The position numbers and the translations under genes were made by a program. The notes beneath the pieces are model-generated. The model did not search any database. It was not told where the DNA came from and saw only the letters and a program-made list of their open reading frames with translations. A stretch of 53,620 bases of DNA from positions 1 to 53,620 of the forward strand of contig CADCHE010000013.1 in assembly GCA_902801205.1 (NCBI GenBank), read 5' to 3'. Of this stretch, positions 46,008 through 53,620 are shown in pieces (within the stretch, counting starts at the first letter, position 1; each line of letters begins with the position of its first letter). This DNA comes from an uncultured Bacteroidia bacterium (GTDB lineage: Bacteria > Bacteroidota > Bacteroidia > Bacteroidales > UBA932).

Positions 46008-47045
46008 ATGGCGGGATTCGCCGACATAGAAAGACAGTACGCGCAGCTGTTGGACCAGATCCGCAGCCGCGCGTTCGTTCCTGTATACCTGTTGATGGGC
46101 GACGAGCCCTTCTATACCGACCGCCTCTGCGACGCGATCGTCGAAAACGCGCTGGACGAGGAGGAACGGGATTTCAATGAGACCATCTGCTACGGCTCGG
46201 ACGTGGATGCGGATACGGTGATCACCGCCGCCCGCCGCTTCCCGATGATGGCCGAGCGGCAGTTGGTGGTGGTGAAGGAGGCGCAGGCGATGCGCGACCT
46301 GGAGAAGGTGGCGGTCTATCTGGAGCAGCCCCTCGATTCCACCATCCTTGTGCTGCTCCTGCGCGGTGCGTCCGCGGACAAGCGGAAGTCGCTGTACAAA
46401 CTCGCCTCCAAGACGGGCGTCGTCTTCGAGTCCAAGGCGCTGCGCGACTATGAGATGCCGGCATGGATCTCGGCCTATTTCTCCGGCCGGGGCATGCGCA
46501 TCGCTCCGGACGCTGCCGCCCTGCTGGCGGAATACGCCGGCACGGACATGAGCAAGATTGTGCTCGAAGCCGACAAGCTGGCGCGGAACCTGCCCGAAGG
46601 GGGTGGGGAGGTGCGGTCGGCCGACATCGAGGCCCAGGTGGGCATCAGCCGCACGGTCAGCATCTTCGAACTGACCCGCGAACTGTCGCTGAAGAACGGC
46701 CCGAAGGCGCTGAACCTGGCCGCCCGCATCGGTGCGGCCCCGCGGTTTGCGATGCCGATGGCCGTCAGTGCCCTGTACACGCATTTCAACCGGATCCTGC
46801 GCTATGCCGCCCTGAAGGAGCGGAACCGCTATCCGGACAAAAGCGCCGTGGCCGCCGTCCTGCAGGGCGTCAATCCCTATTTTTGGAAAGAATACGATGC
46901 TGCGGCGGCGAATTATCCGATCCGCCGGTTGATCGGCATCATCTCCCTCCTGTGCGAGTATGACTACAAGGGCAAGGGCGGCGATGCCGGCGAGACGCTT
47001 CCCGGGGATTTGCTTGTGGAATTGGTTGCAAAAATATTGAGTTAA
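46008..47045 (+). CDS. holA: DNA polymerase III subunit delta
   Basis: 345 aa. Clamp-loader subunit: VYLLMGDEPFYTDRLCD at the start, FPMMAERQLVVVKEAQAM, an AAA+-like fold without a functional Walker A, and the C-terminal collar. Six bp after hpf, so probably in the same transcript. Confidence 0.9.
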   Translation: MAGFADIERQYAQLLDQIRSRAFVPVYLLMGDEPFYTDRLCDAIVENALDEEERDFNETICYGSDVDADTVITAARRFPMMAERQLVVVKEAQAMRDLEKVAVYLEQPLDSTILVLLLRGASADKRKSLYKLASKTGVVFESKALRDYEMPAWISAYFSGRGMRIAPDAAALLAEYAGTDMSKIVLEADKLARNLPEGGGEVRSADIEAQVGISRTVSIFELTRELSLKNGPKALNLAARIGAAPRFAMPMAVSALYTHFNRILRYAALKERNRYPDKSAVAAVLQGVNPYFWKEYDAAAANYPIRRLIGIISLLCEYDYKGKGGDAGETLPGDLLVELVAKILS

Positions 47046-47056
47046 TTAATTTTATT

Positions 47057-47086
47057 GTTGTAATACAATAAATTTTATTACCTTTG
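47057..47086 (+). promoter_or_regulatory. promoter of the ABC exporter, with inverted repeat
   Basis: GTTG (47057-47060), 18-bp spacer, TACCTTTG (47079-47086), exact box. TTATTG (47052-47057) and CAATAA (47066-47071) form an inverted repeat over the -33 region that could be an operator; the second idea is speculative. Confidence 0.7.
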
Positions 47087-47103
47087 CAGAAAATAATAGA
47101 ATT

Positions 47104-48015
47104 ATGGGACTGATCGAGTGCAGGGAAATCTGCAAAAGTTTCGGAGAGAAAGTCGCTCTCGACCATGTCAGCATCGACGTGCCGCAGGGCAGCATCTTCG
47201 GCCTGCTCGGCCCGAACGGGGCGGGGAAGACGACGTTGATCCGTATCATCAACCGGATCACCATCCCCGGCGGCGGGGAAGTGCTGTTCGACGGCCGCCC
47301 GATCACGCAGCGCGACGTGGAACGCATCGGCTACCTGCCGGAGGAACGCGGCCTGTACCGCAAGATGGAGGTGGGAGACCAGGCGATGTACCTGGCCCAG
47401 CTCAAGGGCATGCGCGCAGCGGATGCGCGGGCTGCCCTGAAAGAGTGGTTCGTGCGCTTCGGTATCCAGGACTGGTGGAAGAAGAAGGTGGAGGAACTGT
47501 CGAAGGGCATGGCCCAGAAGGTGCAGTTCATCACGACGGTCGTACACCGCCCGTCCCTGATGATCCTCGACGAACCGTTCTCGGGATTCGACCCAGTCAA
47601 CGCCGAGCTGATCCGCACCGAGATCCTGCGCCTGAAGGATGAAGGGGCGACCATCATCCTTTCTACGCACAACATGGAGTCGGTGGAGGAACTCTGCGAC
47701 GGTATCGCGCTGATCAACAAGGCCCGCCTGGTCATCACCGGCGGCGTCGACGAGATCCGTCACCGCTACGGCAACAACAATATCGAACTGGTGTACACCG
47801 GCGATGCGGCGGTTTCTTCGGTGGAGGGCTGCTTCGACGTGATTTCCGACGAGAACAACGCCGGGCGGCACACGGCGGTGCTGAGCCTTGCTCCCGGCGT
47901 CGGCAACAACGACGTCCTGCGGGAGCTGCTGGGGCGGGAAGTCCCTGTCAACTCGTTCAAGGAATTGATTCCCAGGATGAACGATATTTTCATCAAACTG
48001 GTAACGGAGGGCTAG
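47104..48015 (+). CDS. ABC transporter ATP-binding protein, NatA type
   Basis: 303 aa. Walker A GPNGAGKTTLIR, a degenerate signature ELSKGMAQKVQF, Walker B LMILDEPFSGFDPVN, H-loop STHNMES, and a C-terminal regulatory extension. Works with the permease that starts 3 bp downstream, as in NatAB-type exporters. Substrate unknown. Confidence 0.9.
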   Translation: MGLIECREICKSFGEKVALDHVSIDVPQGSIFGLLGPNGAGKTTLIRIINRITIPGGGEVLFDGRPITQRDVERIGYLPEERGLYRKMEVGDQAMYLAQLKGMRAADARAALKEWFVRFGIQDWWKKKVEELSKGMAQKVQFITTVVHRPSLMILDEPFSGFDPVNAELIRTEILRLKDEGATIILSTHNMESVEELCDGIALINKARLVITGGVDEIRHRYGNNNIELVYTGDAAVSSVEGCFDVISDENNAGRHTAVLSLAPGVGNNDVLRELLGREVPVNSFKELIPRMNDIFIKLVTEG

Positions 48016-48018
48016 GCT

Positions 48019-49413
48019 ATGAATTTCAGAACGATCAATACCGTCATCGCACGGGAATACCTGACCAAGGTCAAGAAGAAGTCTTTCCTGCTCACTACCT
48101 TCCTCGTCCCGGTCATCATGGCGGCGGCCATCGTCGTGATGGTGCTCGTGATGACGAAAGTGGGTGACCGCGCGCAGAGCGTGGCCGTCATCGACCAGTC
48201 CGGCATCGCCATGCCCTACCTGGTCTCCGACGGTGCTAATACCTATGTGGATTTCTCCGGAGAGGATCCCGAATCGTTCAAGAACCGGCTGGAGGAATTC
48301 GACATGGACGTGCTCGTCGTCGTCTCTCCGATGGACACCGCCTCGAAGTCCGTTTCCGTGCAGGCTTATTCCAGAAAGCCGCTGGGCGTCGATTTCGCGT
48401 CCTCCGTGGGCTCCAAGGTGGACGACGCCGTCGAGGCCTACCGCATCAGTTCGTACGGCATCGACAACCTCGGCCAGATCATGAAGGATGTCCGTTCGGA
48501 TGTCAAGGTGACGGAATACACCCTGGACGATTCCGGCAAGGAGACGGTTTCCGAGTCCGGCATCTACATGGCCGTCTCGATGATCCTCGGCATCTTCATC
48601 TTCATGTTCATCACGCTTTTCGGCGGCATGGTGATGTCCAGCGTCATCGAAGAGAAGGCCAGCCGCGTGGTGGAGGTCCTCATCTCTTCCGCCAAGTCGA
48701 CCGAACTGATGTTCGGGAAGATCATCGGTGTCGCCCTGGTGGCCCTGACGCAGTTCCTGCTCTGGATCATCCTCACGCTCGTCATCGTGACGGCGGTCAG
48801 CGGCTTTTTCGGCGACCGCCTGAAGACCCTCTCCGACCCGCAGCAGATCTCGCAGATGACGCAGATGACGCAGGGAATGCGGGTGGATGCCGGTGCGCTG
48901 GAGAACCTGGGAGTGGCTGCCGCGGATACCGCGTCCGTCGCCGCGCCTGCCGGCGGGGAGATGGGCGTCGTCGTGACAACGCTGGCGAACATCCCCTGGG
49001 GTACGCTGATCGTCTCGTTCTTCCTCTTCTTCATCTTCGGCTACCTGCTCTATGCGTCGCTCTTCGCCGCCATCGGGTCCGCCGTGGAGAACGAGGCGGA
49101 CACGCAGCAGCTGCAGATCCCGCTGACCATCCCGCTGATGGTGGCTTATATGATCGTCTTCGTCGCCTTCCGCAACCCGGACGGTCCGGTGGCTTTCTGG
49201 GGATCGATGATTCCCTTCACCTCCCCGATCGTGATGCTGGCGCGCATCCCTTATGGCGTTCCTTTCTGGCAGCTGGCGCTTTCGATCGTGCTGCTCATCC
49301 TGACGTTCGTGGCCTGTGCCTGGCTGTCCGCCAAGATCTATAAGGTGGGAATATTGATGTACGGCAAGAAGTCTACTTTCAAGGACCTCTGGAAATGGTT
49401 GAAACAGAATTAG
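48019..49413 (+). CDS. ABC-2 type exporter permease, NatB type
   Basis: 464 aa. One N-terminal helix, a large extracytoplasmic domain, then about five C-terminal helices (MILGIFIFMFITLFGGMVM; LVALTQFLLWIILTLVIV). ABC-2 membrane subunit paired with the NatA-like ATPase. No specific substrate can be read from sequence. Confidence 0.9.
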   Translation: MNFRTINTVIAREYLTKVKKKSFLLTTFLVPVIMAAAIVVMVLVMTKVGDRAQSVAVIDQSGIAMPYLVSDGANTYVDFSGEDPESFKNRLEEFDMDVLVVVSPMDTASKSVSVQAYSRKPLGVDFASSVGSKVDDAVEAYRISSYGIDNLGQIMKDVRSDVKVTEYTLDDSGKETVSESGIYMAVSMILGIFIFMFITLFGGMVMSSVIEEKASRVVEVLISSAKSTELMFGKIIGVALVALTQFLLWIILTLVIVTAVSGFFGDRLKTLSDPQQISQMTQMTQGMRVDAGALENLGVAAADTASVAAPAGGEMGVVVTTLANIPWGTLIVSFFLFFIFGYLLYASLFAAIGSAVENEADTQQLQIPLTIPLMVAYMIVFVAFRNPDGPVAFWGSMIPFTSPIVMLARIPYGVPFWQLALSIVLLILTFVACAWLSAKIYKVGILMYGKKSTFKDLWKWLKQN

Positions 49414-49423
49414 AAAGGGATAA

Positions 49424-50272
49424 ATGAAAAAGTTTGTTCTTTGTTGTCTGGCCCTGCTGCCGTTCCTGTCGCCCCTGGGGGCGCAGGTGCGCCTGGAGTC
49501 GTGGCAGACCGATCCGGTCACCGGGTCGAAAACCGGCGTCAAGGCGACTTCGGCCGGCGACGTGGACGAGACGATGGGCGTCATGCGCGGCCGGACTTAC
49601 ATCGCGCCGAACGGGAAGAAGTTCCGTCGCGGGACGACCCGGAAAGCGGCTCGCCTGATGCTGTCCGTCCAGCCGCAGATGGCCCAGGTGAAGGAGGTGA
49701 TCGCCTACTCCACCCGGCCGATGCTCCGGACGTATCCCGAAAGCGAACTGGGCAACTGGACAGCCGACCTGCTCCGGCGTATCGTCGCCGACAGTGTCGG
49801 CCGGAAGGTGGACATCGCCATTACGAACAAGGGTTCGCTTCGGATCGACATGCCGGCGGGCCCCGTCCTGTATGACGACATCATGTCGATGTTCCCCTTC
49901 AAGAACAACCTGGTTTACCTGAGCCTCCGCGGCCGCGACGTGCGCGCGATCCTCGAGCAGATGGCCGCGACGCGCTGGCAGGTGGTCGGCGGATGCCGCG
50001 CCGTCGTTGCAAACGGAAAACTGGTTTCCGTGACGGTGGACGGGAAGCCGCTGGACGACAATGCCTTGTACGGCGTGGCGACCAATAGTTTCCTGCTGGA
50101 CGGCGGAGACGGCTTCTTCCTGGAAAAGAATGCCGAAGAAAAGATCGTCTGCACCGGATATGTCTATGACGGCGTCCTGCAGTACGTGCGCAAACTGACG
50201 GCAGCCGGCCGTCCCATCGAATACCATCTCGACGAGCGGATCGTCATCCTTCAGGAGGGGGACAACGAATGA
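49424..50272 (+). CDS. 5'-nucleotidase C-terminal domain protein, exported
   Basis: 282 aa with a signal peptide (VLCCLALLPFLSPLGA). The substrate-binding domain of UshA-like nucleotidases: GNWTADLLRR, ITNKGSLRIDMPAG, LLDGGDGFF. In Bacteroidota the two halves are often separate genes, and here the catalytic half follows with a four-base overlap (ATGA). Confidence 0.85.
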   Translation: MKKFVLCCLALLPFLSPLGAQVRLESWQTDPVTGSKTGVKATSAGDVDETMGVMRGRTYIAPNGKKFRRGTTRKAARLMLSVQPQMAQVKEVIAYSTRPMLRTYPESELGNWTADLLRRIVADSVGRKVDIAITNKGSLRIDMPAGPVLYDDIMSMFPFKNNLVYLSLRGRDVRAILEQMAATRWQVVGGCRAVVANGKLVSVTVDGKPLDDNALYGVATNSFLLDGGDGFFLEKNAEEKIVCTGYVYDGVLQYVRKLTAAGRPIEYHLDERIVILQEGDNE

Positions 50273-51096
50273 GAAAGTTTTTGTTCCGGGTGCTTGCCGC
50301 CCTGCTTGTCCTGTCTGCAGCGACGCCTGCAACGGCGCAGAAAAGACTGACGATCATCCATCTGAACGATACGCACAGCCATCTCGAGCCGGAACGTACC
50401 GGTGACGAAGCGGGGCGGGGCGGTGTCATCGAGCGGGCGGCGTACCGCGACAGCGTCATCCGCGCCGAAGGCCGCCGCAACGTGCTGATGCTCCATGCCG
50501 GCGACTTCAACCAGGGGACGTCCTACTTCTCCGTCCTGGGCGGCGACCTGGAGGTCGAGCTCATCAATGCGCTGCGCTACGACTGCATCACCTTGGGCAA
50601 CCATGAGTTCGACAATGGCATCGAGGACCTGACGCGCCGCGTGAAGCGGATCAAGTGCCCGGTGGTCGTGGCGAACTACGATTTCAGCCCGTTCGAGTTG
50701 GGCAGATACGTGAAGCCCTATGCCATCGTCCGCAAGGCCGGCCTGAAGATCGGTATCATCGGCTTGCTGCCGGACATCTCTTCCCTGGTGGCTGGGGAAA
50801 CCGCCCGGAAACTGCAGGCCTATGACCGCACCGAGGTGGTGAACAAGTGGGCGGCCTACCTGAAGGAAAAGAAGCATTGCGATATCGTGATTGCGCTGAC
50901 GCACATCGGTTACGGTGACGACAAGCACCTGGCCCGGGAGACGCGGAACGTCGACCTCATCGTGGGCGGACACTCCCATACCTTCCTCAAGAAGCCGTAC
51001 CTGGGCACGAACCTGGACGGCTGGACGGTCCCGGTCGTCCAGAACGGCTGCTGGGGCCTCAACGTGGGGAATCTCAAGATTTCCGTTGACCGATAG
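50269..51096 (+). CDS. 5'-nucleotidase metallophosphatase domain protein, exported
   Basis: 275 aa with a signal peptide (LAALLVLSAATPATA). The catalytic half: LNDTHSHLEP, MLHAGDFNQGT, TLGNHEFDNG and VGGHSHTF supply the two-metal site. Together with the preceding gene it forms a periplasmic nucleotide hydrolase. Last core gene before the right accessory region. Confidence 0.9.
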   Translation: MRKFLFRVLAALLVLSAATPATAQKRLTIIHLNDTHSHLEPERTGDEAGRGGVIERAAYRDSVIRAEGRRNVLMLHAGDFNQGTSYFSVLGGDLEVELINALRYDCITLGNHEFDNGIEDLTRRVKRIKCPVVVANYDFSPFELGRYVKPYAIVRKAGLKIGIIGLLPDISSLVAGETARKLQAYDRTEVVNKWAAYLKEKKHCDIVIALTHIGYGDDKHLARETRNVDLIVGGHSHTFLKKPYLGTNLDGWTVPVVQNGCWGLNVGNLKISVDR

Positions 51097-51233
51097 CCGG
51101 CATCCGGCTGTGGCCTTGCCGCCCCGGCTTCTCCGGCCGTTGCATCTCGGATGGACTTCGGACGTCGAATGTCACGGGGTGGCGCACCCCCAATGTCCGG
51201 ATGATACCGAAACGGGTTACCTCCTTCTCTTCC

Positions 51234-51266
51234 GAAACACCATCCCTTTCTATGTGATGGTGTTTC
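51234..51266. repeat. perfect 11-bp hairpin
   Basis: GAAACACCATC (51234-51244) and GATGGTGTTTC (51256-51266) with an 11-nt loop. No T-run follows on either strand, so it is not an ordinary terminator. Confidence 0.75.
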
Positions 51267-51458
51267 CTGAGACCTTTGCGTACTCACCTTCAACGAAGTA
51301 TCTTTCAAAAAATGAATCGTCGAGTGCCGGGATTTCCTTCTCCTTGCAAGGCTTTTTTCTTTTATTCCTTGTTCCAATCATTATTACACTCCACCATATC
51401 GGACCTCTGTTCGTTCCCATATCTCTTTTTCACAGGAGTATTCAAAATAATAGTGTCC

Positions 51459-51552
51459 GGTCGTGACAGCTGAAATGCCCTGTGTGGCTGAAAACCTGTC
51501 GCGACCAGACTGAAACAGCCCTATTTCGTCCATTTCCAAGAGGTCGCGACAG
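51459..51552. repeat. GGTCGYGACAG motif, three copies
   Basis: GGTCGTGACAG at 51459-51469, its inverse CTGTCGCGACC at 51496-51506, and GGTCGCGACAG at 51542-51552. Spacing is irregular. Meaning unknown. Confidence 0.65.
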
Positions 51553-51710
51553 TTGAAGCCTCCTCCAGGGCCGATTTCATGGAGCGACCTTCCCTCCCGG
51601 CAATATGGCGCTTCCGGCAGCGTGGTGATTCCGGCGACATGGCGGACGGTGCTCCGATCCATTGATGCCGTGCTGCACCATCGCGGGACAATCACGCTGT
51701 CGGCATACAA

Positions 51711-51723
51711 AACAGAGTTCACC
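51711..51723 (-). repeat. 13-bp cassette-boundary motif, copy 1
   Basis: Minus strand GGTGAACTCTGTT, 9 bp after the stop of the lipoprotein at 51733. The same 13 bp occur at 52302-52314. Confidence 0.6.
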
Positions 51724-51732
51724 TCATATTTG

Positions 51733-52206
51733 TTATGAAAAGCCATCTAATTCAATTTTGATTTTTGATAAACTTACCAGATAATTTATAACGTCCTTTA
51801 TTTCATTGGGTGGTAGTTCAAATGAAAAGTCATTCGTTTCATAAACAACTTGGTCGTTAATAATAAGAGTAACTCCCCAAGTATCGACAATTACATCCGT
51901 ATTATGATATTTGGTTTTGATATCGGAAACCAGCCTCTCAAGTCTTTTCGTTTGATTATAAGATAACTGCGCAATGTATTCACTTGTGCCATTATTGTCT
52001 CTTGAAAAAAACTTTTTCACATTTAAGCTGTCATTAACAACAGAAATGGAATACCTCACATCTTCTTCAACTCCTGTAGGATAGAACACCAACAGAATTG
52101 AATAATAATGATTATTTGATTTCGATAGTTCTTTTTTCCCTTGTAAATGACAAGAAGGCAAAGATATACAATAAAAGAAAAGTAGAATAACGAGTGTTTT
52201 TTTCAT
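51733..52206 (-). CDS. putative immunity lipoprotein
   Basis: 157 aa, AT-rich. Lipoprotein signal with lipobox SLPSC near residue 19. It starts 2 bp after the stop of a toxin-tip fragment (52209), the usual immunity position. No known domain; the mature part looks beta-rich with a Lys-rich helix. Intact. Confidence 0.65.
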   Translation of the reverse strand: MKKTLVILLFFYCISLPSCHLQGKKELSKSNNHYYSILLVFYPTGVEEDVRYSISVVNDSLNVKKFFSRDNNGTSEYIAQLSYNQTKRLERLVSDIKTKYHNTDVIVDTWGVTLIINDQVVYETNDFSFELPPNEIKDVINYLVSLSKIKIELDGFS

Positions 52207-52208
52207 GA

Positions 52209-52313
52209 TTAGTATGCACCTCTTTGGGCTTGTTTCTGTTCTTTTCTAAGCTGATTCTCAGTTATATCACCTTGTTTCGTTCCAGCAAGTCCAACGGTTC
52301 TAACAGAGTTCAC
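52209..52313 (-). pseudogene. toxin-tip fragment
   Basis: 34 codons, VNSVRTVGLAGTKQGD...EQKQAQRGAY, open on the minus strand and ending 2 bp before a lipoprotein ATG. It begins at a GGTGAACTCTGTT motif right after another gene's stop. No start region or shell remains, so it is the C-terminal remnant of a tip. Confidence 0.55.
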
Positions 52314-52314
52314 C
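52302..52314 (-). repeat. 13-bp cassette-boundary motif, copy 2
   Basis: Minus strand GGTGAACTCTGTT, 5 bp after the stop of the 144-aa gene. Identical to 51711-51723. Confidence 0.6.
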
Positions 52315-52319
52315 GTTTA

Positions 52320-52754
52320 TTATTTGCAAGACGTTTTGTCTGCATAAATAACGGAACTATTTTTGTCTGTTTTGATTATTACCTTTCCGTGTGGACGATC
52401 ACCATTAGAATGATTTATTATTTCGTATTCCATTTCGGGACGTAATTTAAATTTTTGTAAATCTATTAACGCATTTATTACGTTAACAGAATAATCCCTA
52501 TCTAATTCTTTGATACTAAACGATGATTTCCCTTTTTTCCCTGGTAAAATCAAAAAATGCAAATAATCTTTTTTGTCTTTGCTTATTATGTAGAGTTTTG
52601 ATATTGTACCTTTACATCTAATTATTGATTGGTTTTCTATATCAAAACATATCGAATTGGAATGTCCAGCAGAAAGGATAAAATATAGTATCCCCAAAAA
52701 CAAACAAATTGTTAAGGCTATTACTAATATCCCATTTGTTATTCTTGTTTTCAT
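52320..52754 (-). CDS. membrane-anchored protein of unknown function, putative immunity
   Basis: 144 aa from ATG 52754 (or 146 aa from 52760). One N-terminal membrane helix (GILVIALTICLFLGILYFIL), then a soluble beta-rich domain. Intact and preceded by a strong promoter (52803-52832). Its partner tip is not adjacent; the IS3 remnant occupies that place. No family recognised. Confidence 0.6.
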   Translation of the reverse strand: MKTRITNGILVIALTICLFLGILYFILSAGHSNSICFDIENQSIIRCKGTISKLYIISKDKKDYLHFLILPGKKGKSSFSIKELDRDYSVNVINALIDLQKFKLRPEMEYEIINHSNGDRPHGKVIIKTDKNSSVIYADKTSCK

Positions 52755-52802
52755 AATCATTGTGTAAGCATCCCCTTTTTCGGACAGTTTATTAGTTTAC
52801 AC

Positions 52803-52832
52803 CAAATATAGTGATTCTTCTCTGTTTTCAAA
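52803..52832 (-). promoter_or_regulatory. promoter of the right cassette genes
   Basis: TTTG (52832-52829), 18-bp spacer, TATATTTG (52810-52803). Both boxes are exact. It lies between the IS3 remnant and the 144-aa gene and would transcribe that gene, the tip remnant and the lipoprotein. Confidence 0.75.
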
Positions 52833-52846
52833 CCATGAAAAACTTC

Positions 52847-53155
52847 TCAAGGGTTAGCCTCCGCGGCCGGGACAGAATGTCCCGATGAGCGGATCTCTCC
52901 TTTCAGGAGTTTTTCCTTGTATTCGAGCGGCGTCATATTCCCGAGAGCCTCGTGAGGCCTTTTCGCGTTGTAGTCAAGCCGCCATTTTTCTGTCAGTTCG
53001 CGTACCTCTTCGATGTTCCTGAAGATGTACGCATCCAGTATCGCCCTGCGATAGCTGCTATTGAAGCGTTCCACATAACTGTTCTGCGTAGGCTTGCCGG
53101 GCTGGATGAACTTGTGCTTGATCCCGTTGGCTTCACACCATATCCTCATTTTCAA
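52847..53155 (-). mobile_element. IS3-family transposase (OrfB) remnant
   Basis: About 100 aa from the C-terminal part of an IS3-group DDE transposase: FIQPGKPTQNSYVERFN contains the final catalytic Glu, then AILDAYIFRNIEEVRELTEK, YNAKRPHEALG and TPLEYKEKL. The N-terminal two thirds, OrfA and the upstream terminal repeat are absent; the sequence changes to a terminator hairpin at about 53157. Inactive. Confidence 0.88.
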
Positions 53156-53160
53156 AGAAA

Positions 53161-53181
53161 ACCCCGCAAGTGCGGGGCTTT
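53161..53181 (-). terminator. terminator of the right-edge toxin/immunity pair
   Basis: CCCCGC (53162-53167) pairs with GCGGGG (53172-53177); on the minus strand T-rich sequence (GTTTTCTTT) follows. It lies after the 73-aa gene and before the IS remnant. Confidence 0.75.
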
Positions 53182-53187
53182 AACTGA

Positions 53188-53409
53188 TTAAAATATTATC
53201 GGAAAAACATAACTTACAAAAGCAAGTATCCATATCAATACTATCAAAATCAGAAATAATCTAAATCTAATTTTCTCTTTGTATATAAAAAGGAACAATA
53301 TACTTGTAAAATTATAGCAATAAAGCAAATAGAAAGACTTGAACAATAATAATGCACTTATACATATTGCTACAATTCCAAAGACTTTATTTATTTTACG
53401 ATTATCCAT
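53188..53409 (-). CDS. small membrane protein, putative immunity
   Basis: 73 aa with two or three hydrophobic segments (VFGIVAICISALLLFKSFYL; LFLILIVLIWILAFVSYVF). It starts 7 bp after the stop of the toxin at the window edge and is followed by a terminator, so the two form a transcription unit. No family recognised. Confidence 0.6.
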   Translation of the reverse strand: MDNRKINKVFGIVAICISALLLFKSFYLLYCYNFTSILFLFIYKEKIRFRLFLILIVLIWILAFVSYVFPIIF

Positions 53410-53416
53410 AACCTAC

Positions 53417-53620
53417 CTACCAATTAGAAGTTGCTTTTTTATATGCCTCTTCATTGTTAAACGTTTGAAAAGATACGTTTTTGTTTTTATCTCTGGAGAC
53501 TGTCATGTAGTAAGTTGCTGTTTCTGTTCTTGTTTTGTCGGGCGTTTTTATACCTAAGAAAGTCTTATAACTTTCAACTATTGTTGTAGTTTTTGTATAA
53601 CTGAACCCATAGCTTGTTTT
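53417..53620 (-). CDS. C-terminus of a putative polymorphic toxin, partial
   Basis: 67 codons visible, open to the window edge: SYTKTTTIVESYKTFLGIK, RTETATYYMTVSRDKNKN, EEAYKKATSNW and stop. Position before a small membrane gene suggests a toxin tip. Too little is present to name a domain; the Rhs or other shell, if any, lies beyond the window. Confidence 0.5.
   Translation of the reverse strand, partial: KTSYGFSYTKTTTIVESYKTFLGIKTPDKTRTETATYYMTVSRDKNKNVSFQTFNNEEAYKKATSNW

Larger units (their letters stand above)
51097..51732. other. gene-poor boundary of the right accessory region
   Basis: GC content falls across this stretch. GGATGGACTTCGGACG (51149-51164) repeats the arm of the 40871 element. 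A minus-strand reading frame (51746-51384) is open for 120 aa but resembles nothing; it may be a decayed tip (see rejected items). No convincing gene. Confidence 0.6.

Noticed and set aside
46939-49584. Minus-strand frame of 881 codons opposite the ABC exporter
   Set aside because: Shadow frame with a His/Asp-rich translation and no family features.
51384-51746. 120-codon minus-strand frame as a real gene
   Set aside because: No signal, domain or ribosome-site evidence. It overlaps the lipoprotein end and contains the inverted GGTCGYGACAG motifs, so it is at best a decayed tip.

Overview
The window is a high-GC chromosome segment of a Bacteroidota member, most likely a Bacteroidales gut or rumen species. 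The evidence is the promoter type (many TAnnTTTG -7 boxes, some with TTTG or a near match about 18-20 nt upstream), serine palmitoyltransferase beside a short-chain reductase, a split 5'-nucleotidase, a SusCD-less set of secreted glycosidases, and the xerC-hpf neighbourhood. Genus cannot be fixed from sequence alone.

Layout, left to right: (1) 1-546, the 3' end of a 5S rRNA gene, its terminator, and two copies of a GC-rich repeat. (2) 571-5762, a two-gene operon for secreted polysaccharide breakdown: a heparinase II/III-GH105 fusion and a GH36 alpha-galactosidase-like enzyme. (3) 5823-8160, minus strand: a tRNA with a Pro AGG anticodon, gpmA, nth and an FtsE-like ATPase. (4) 8244-20606, plus strand: a TPR protein, an outer-membrane barrel, gyrB, spt, a ketosphinganine-reductase-like SDR, a PgpH-like HD phosphohydrolase, and tig. 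(5) 20607-26098, an AT-rich island of broken Rhs fragments, toxin tips and putative immunity genes, bracketed by a 67-bp direct repeat of the tig-clpP intergenic region. (6) 26166-31804, clpP, clpX, an M20 peptidase, pyrF, and a membrane protein with DnaJ-type zinc motifs. (7) 31828-40761: a LMW phosphatase, a YiiX-like lipoprotein, a second heparinase-family protein, a sialidase-fold lipoprotein, and a glycyl-radical system (activase on plus; bcp, glycyl radical enzyme and acyltransferase on minus). (8) 40800-41809, GC-rich repeats and tmRNA. (9) 41849-51096, housekeeping genes: DAG-kinase-like, HSDR_N-like, cca, xerC-like, hpf, holA, an ABC exporter and a split 5'-nucleotidase. (10) 51097-53620, a second AT-rich cassette region on the minus strand with toxin tips, putative immunity genes and an IS3 remnant, running off the right edge.

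Two systems deserve most attention. The first is the Rhs tip/immunity archive between tig and clpP: GC-rich Rhs fragments alternate with AT-rich tips and small lipoprotein or membrane genes, and the flanking 67-bp duplication leaves tig with its terminator and clpP with its promoter. The second is the glycyl radical enzyme at 38027-40285: it has an N-terminal export-like leader with a near-Tat motif, which is unexpected for an oxygen-sensitive cytosolic enzyme class, and it sits in an operon with a peroxiredoxin and a membrane acyltransferase, opposite its own activase.
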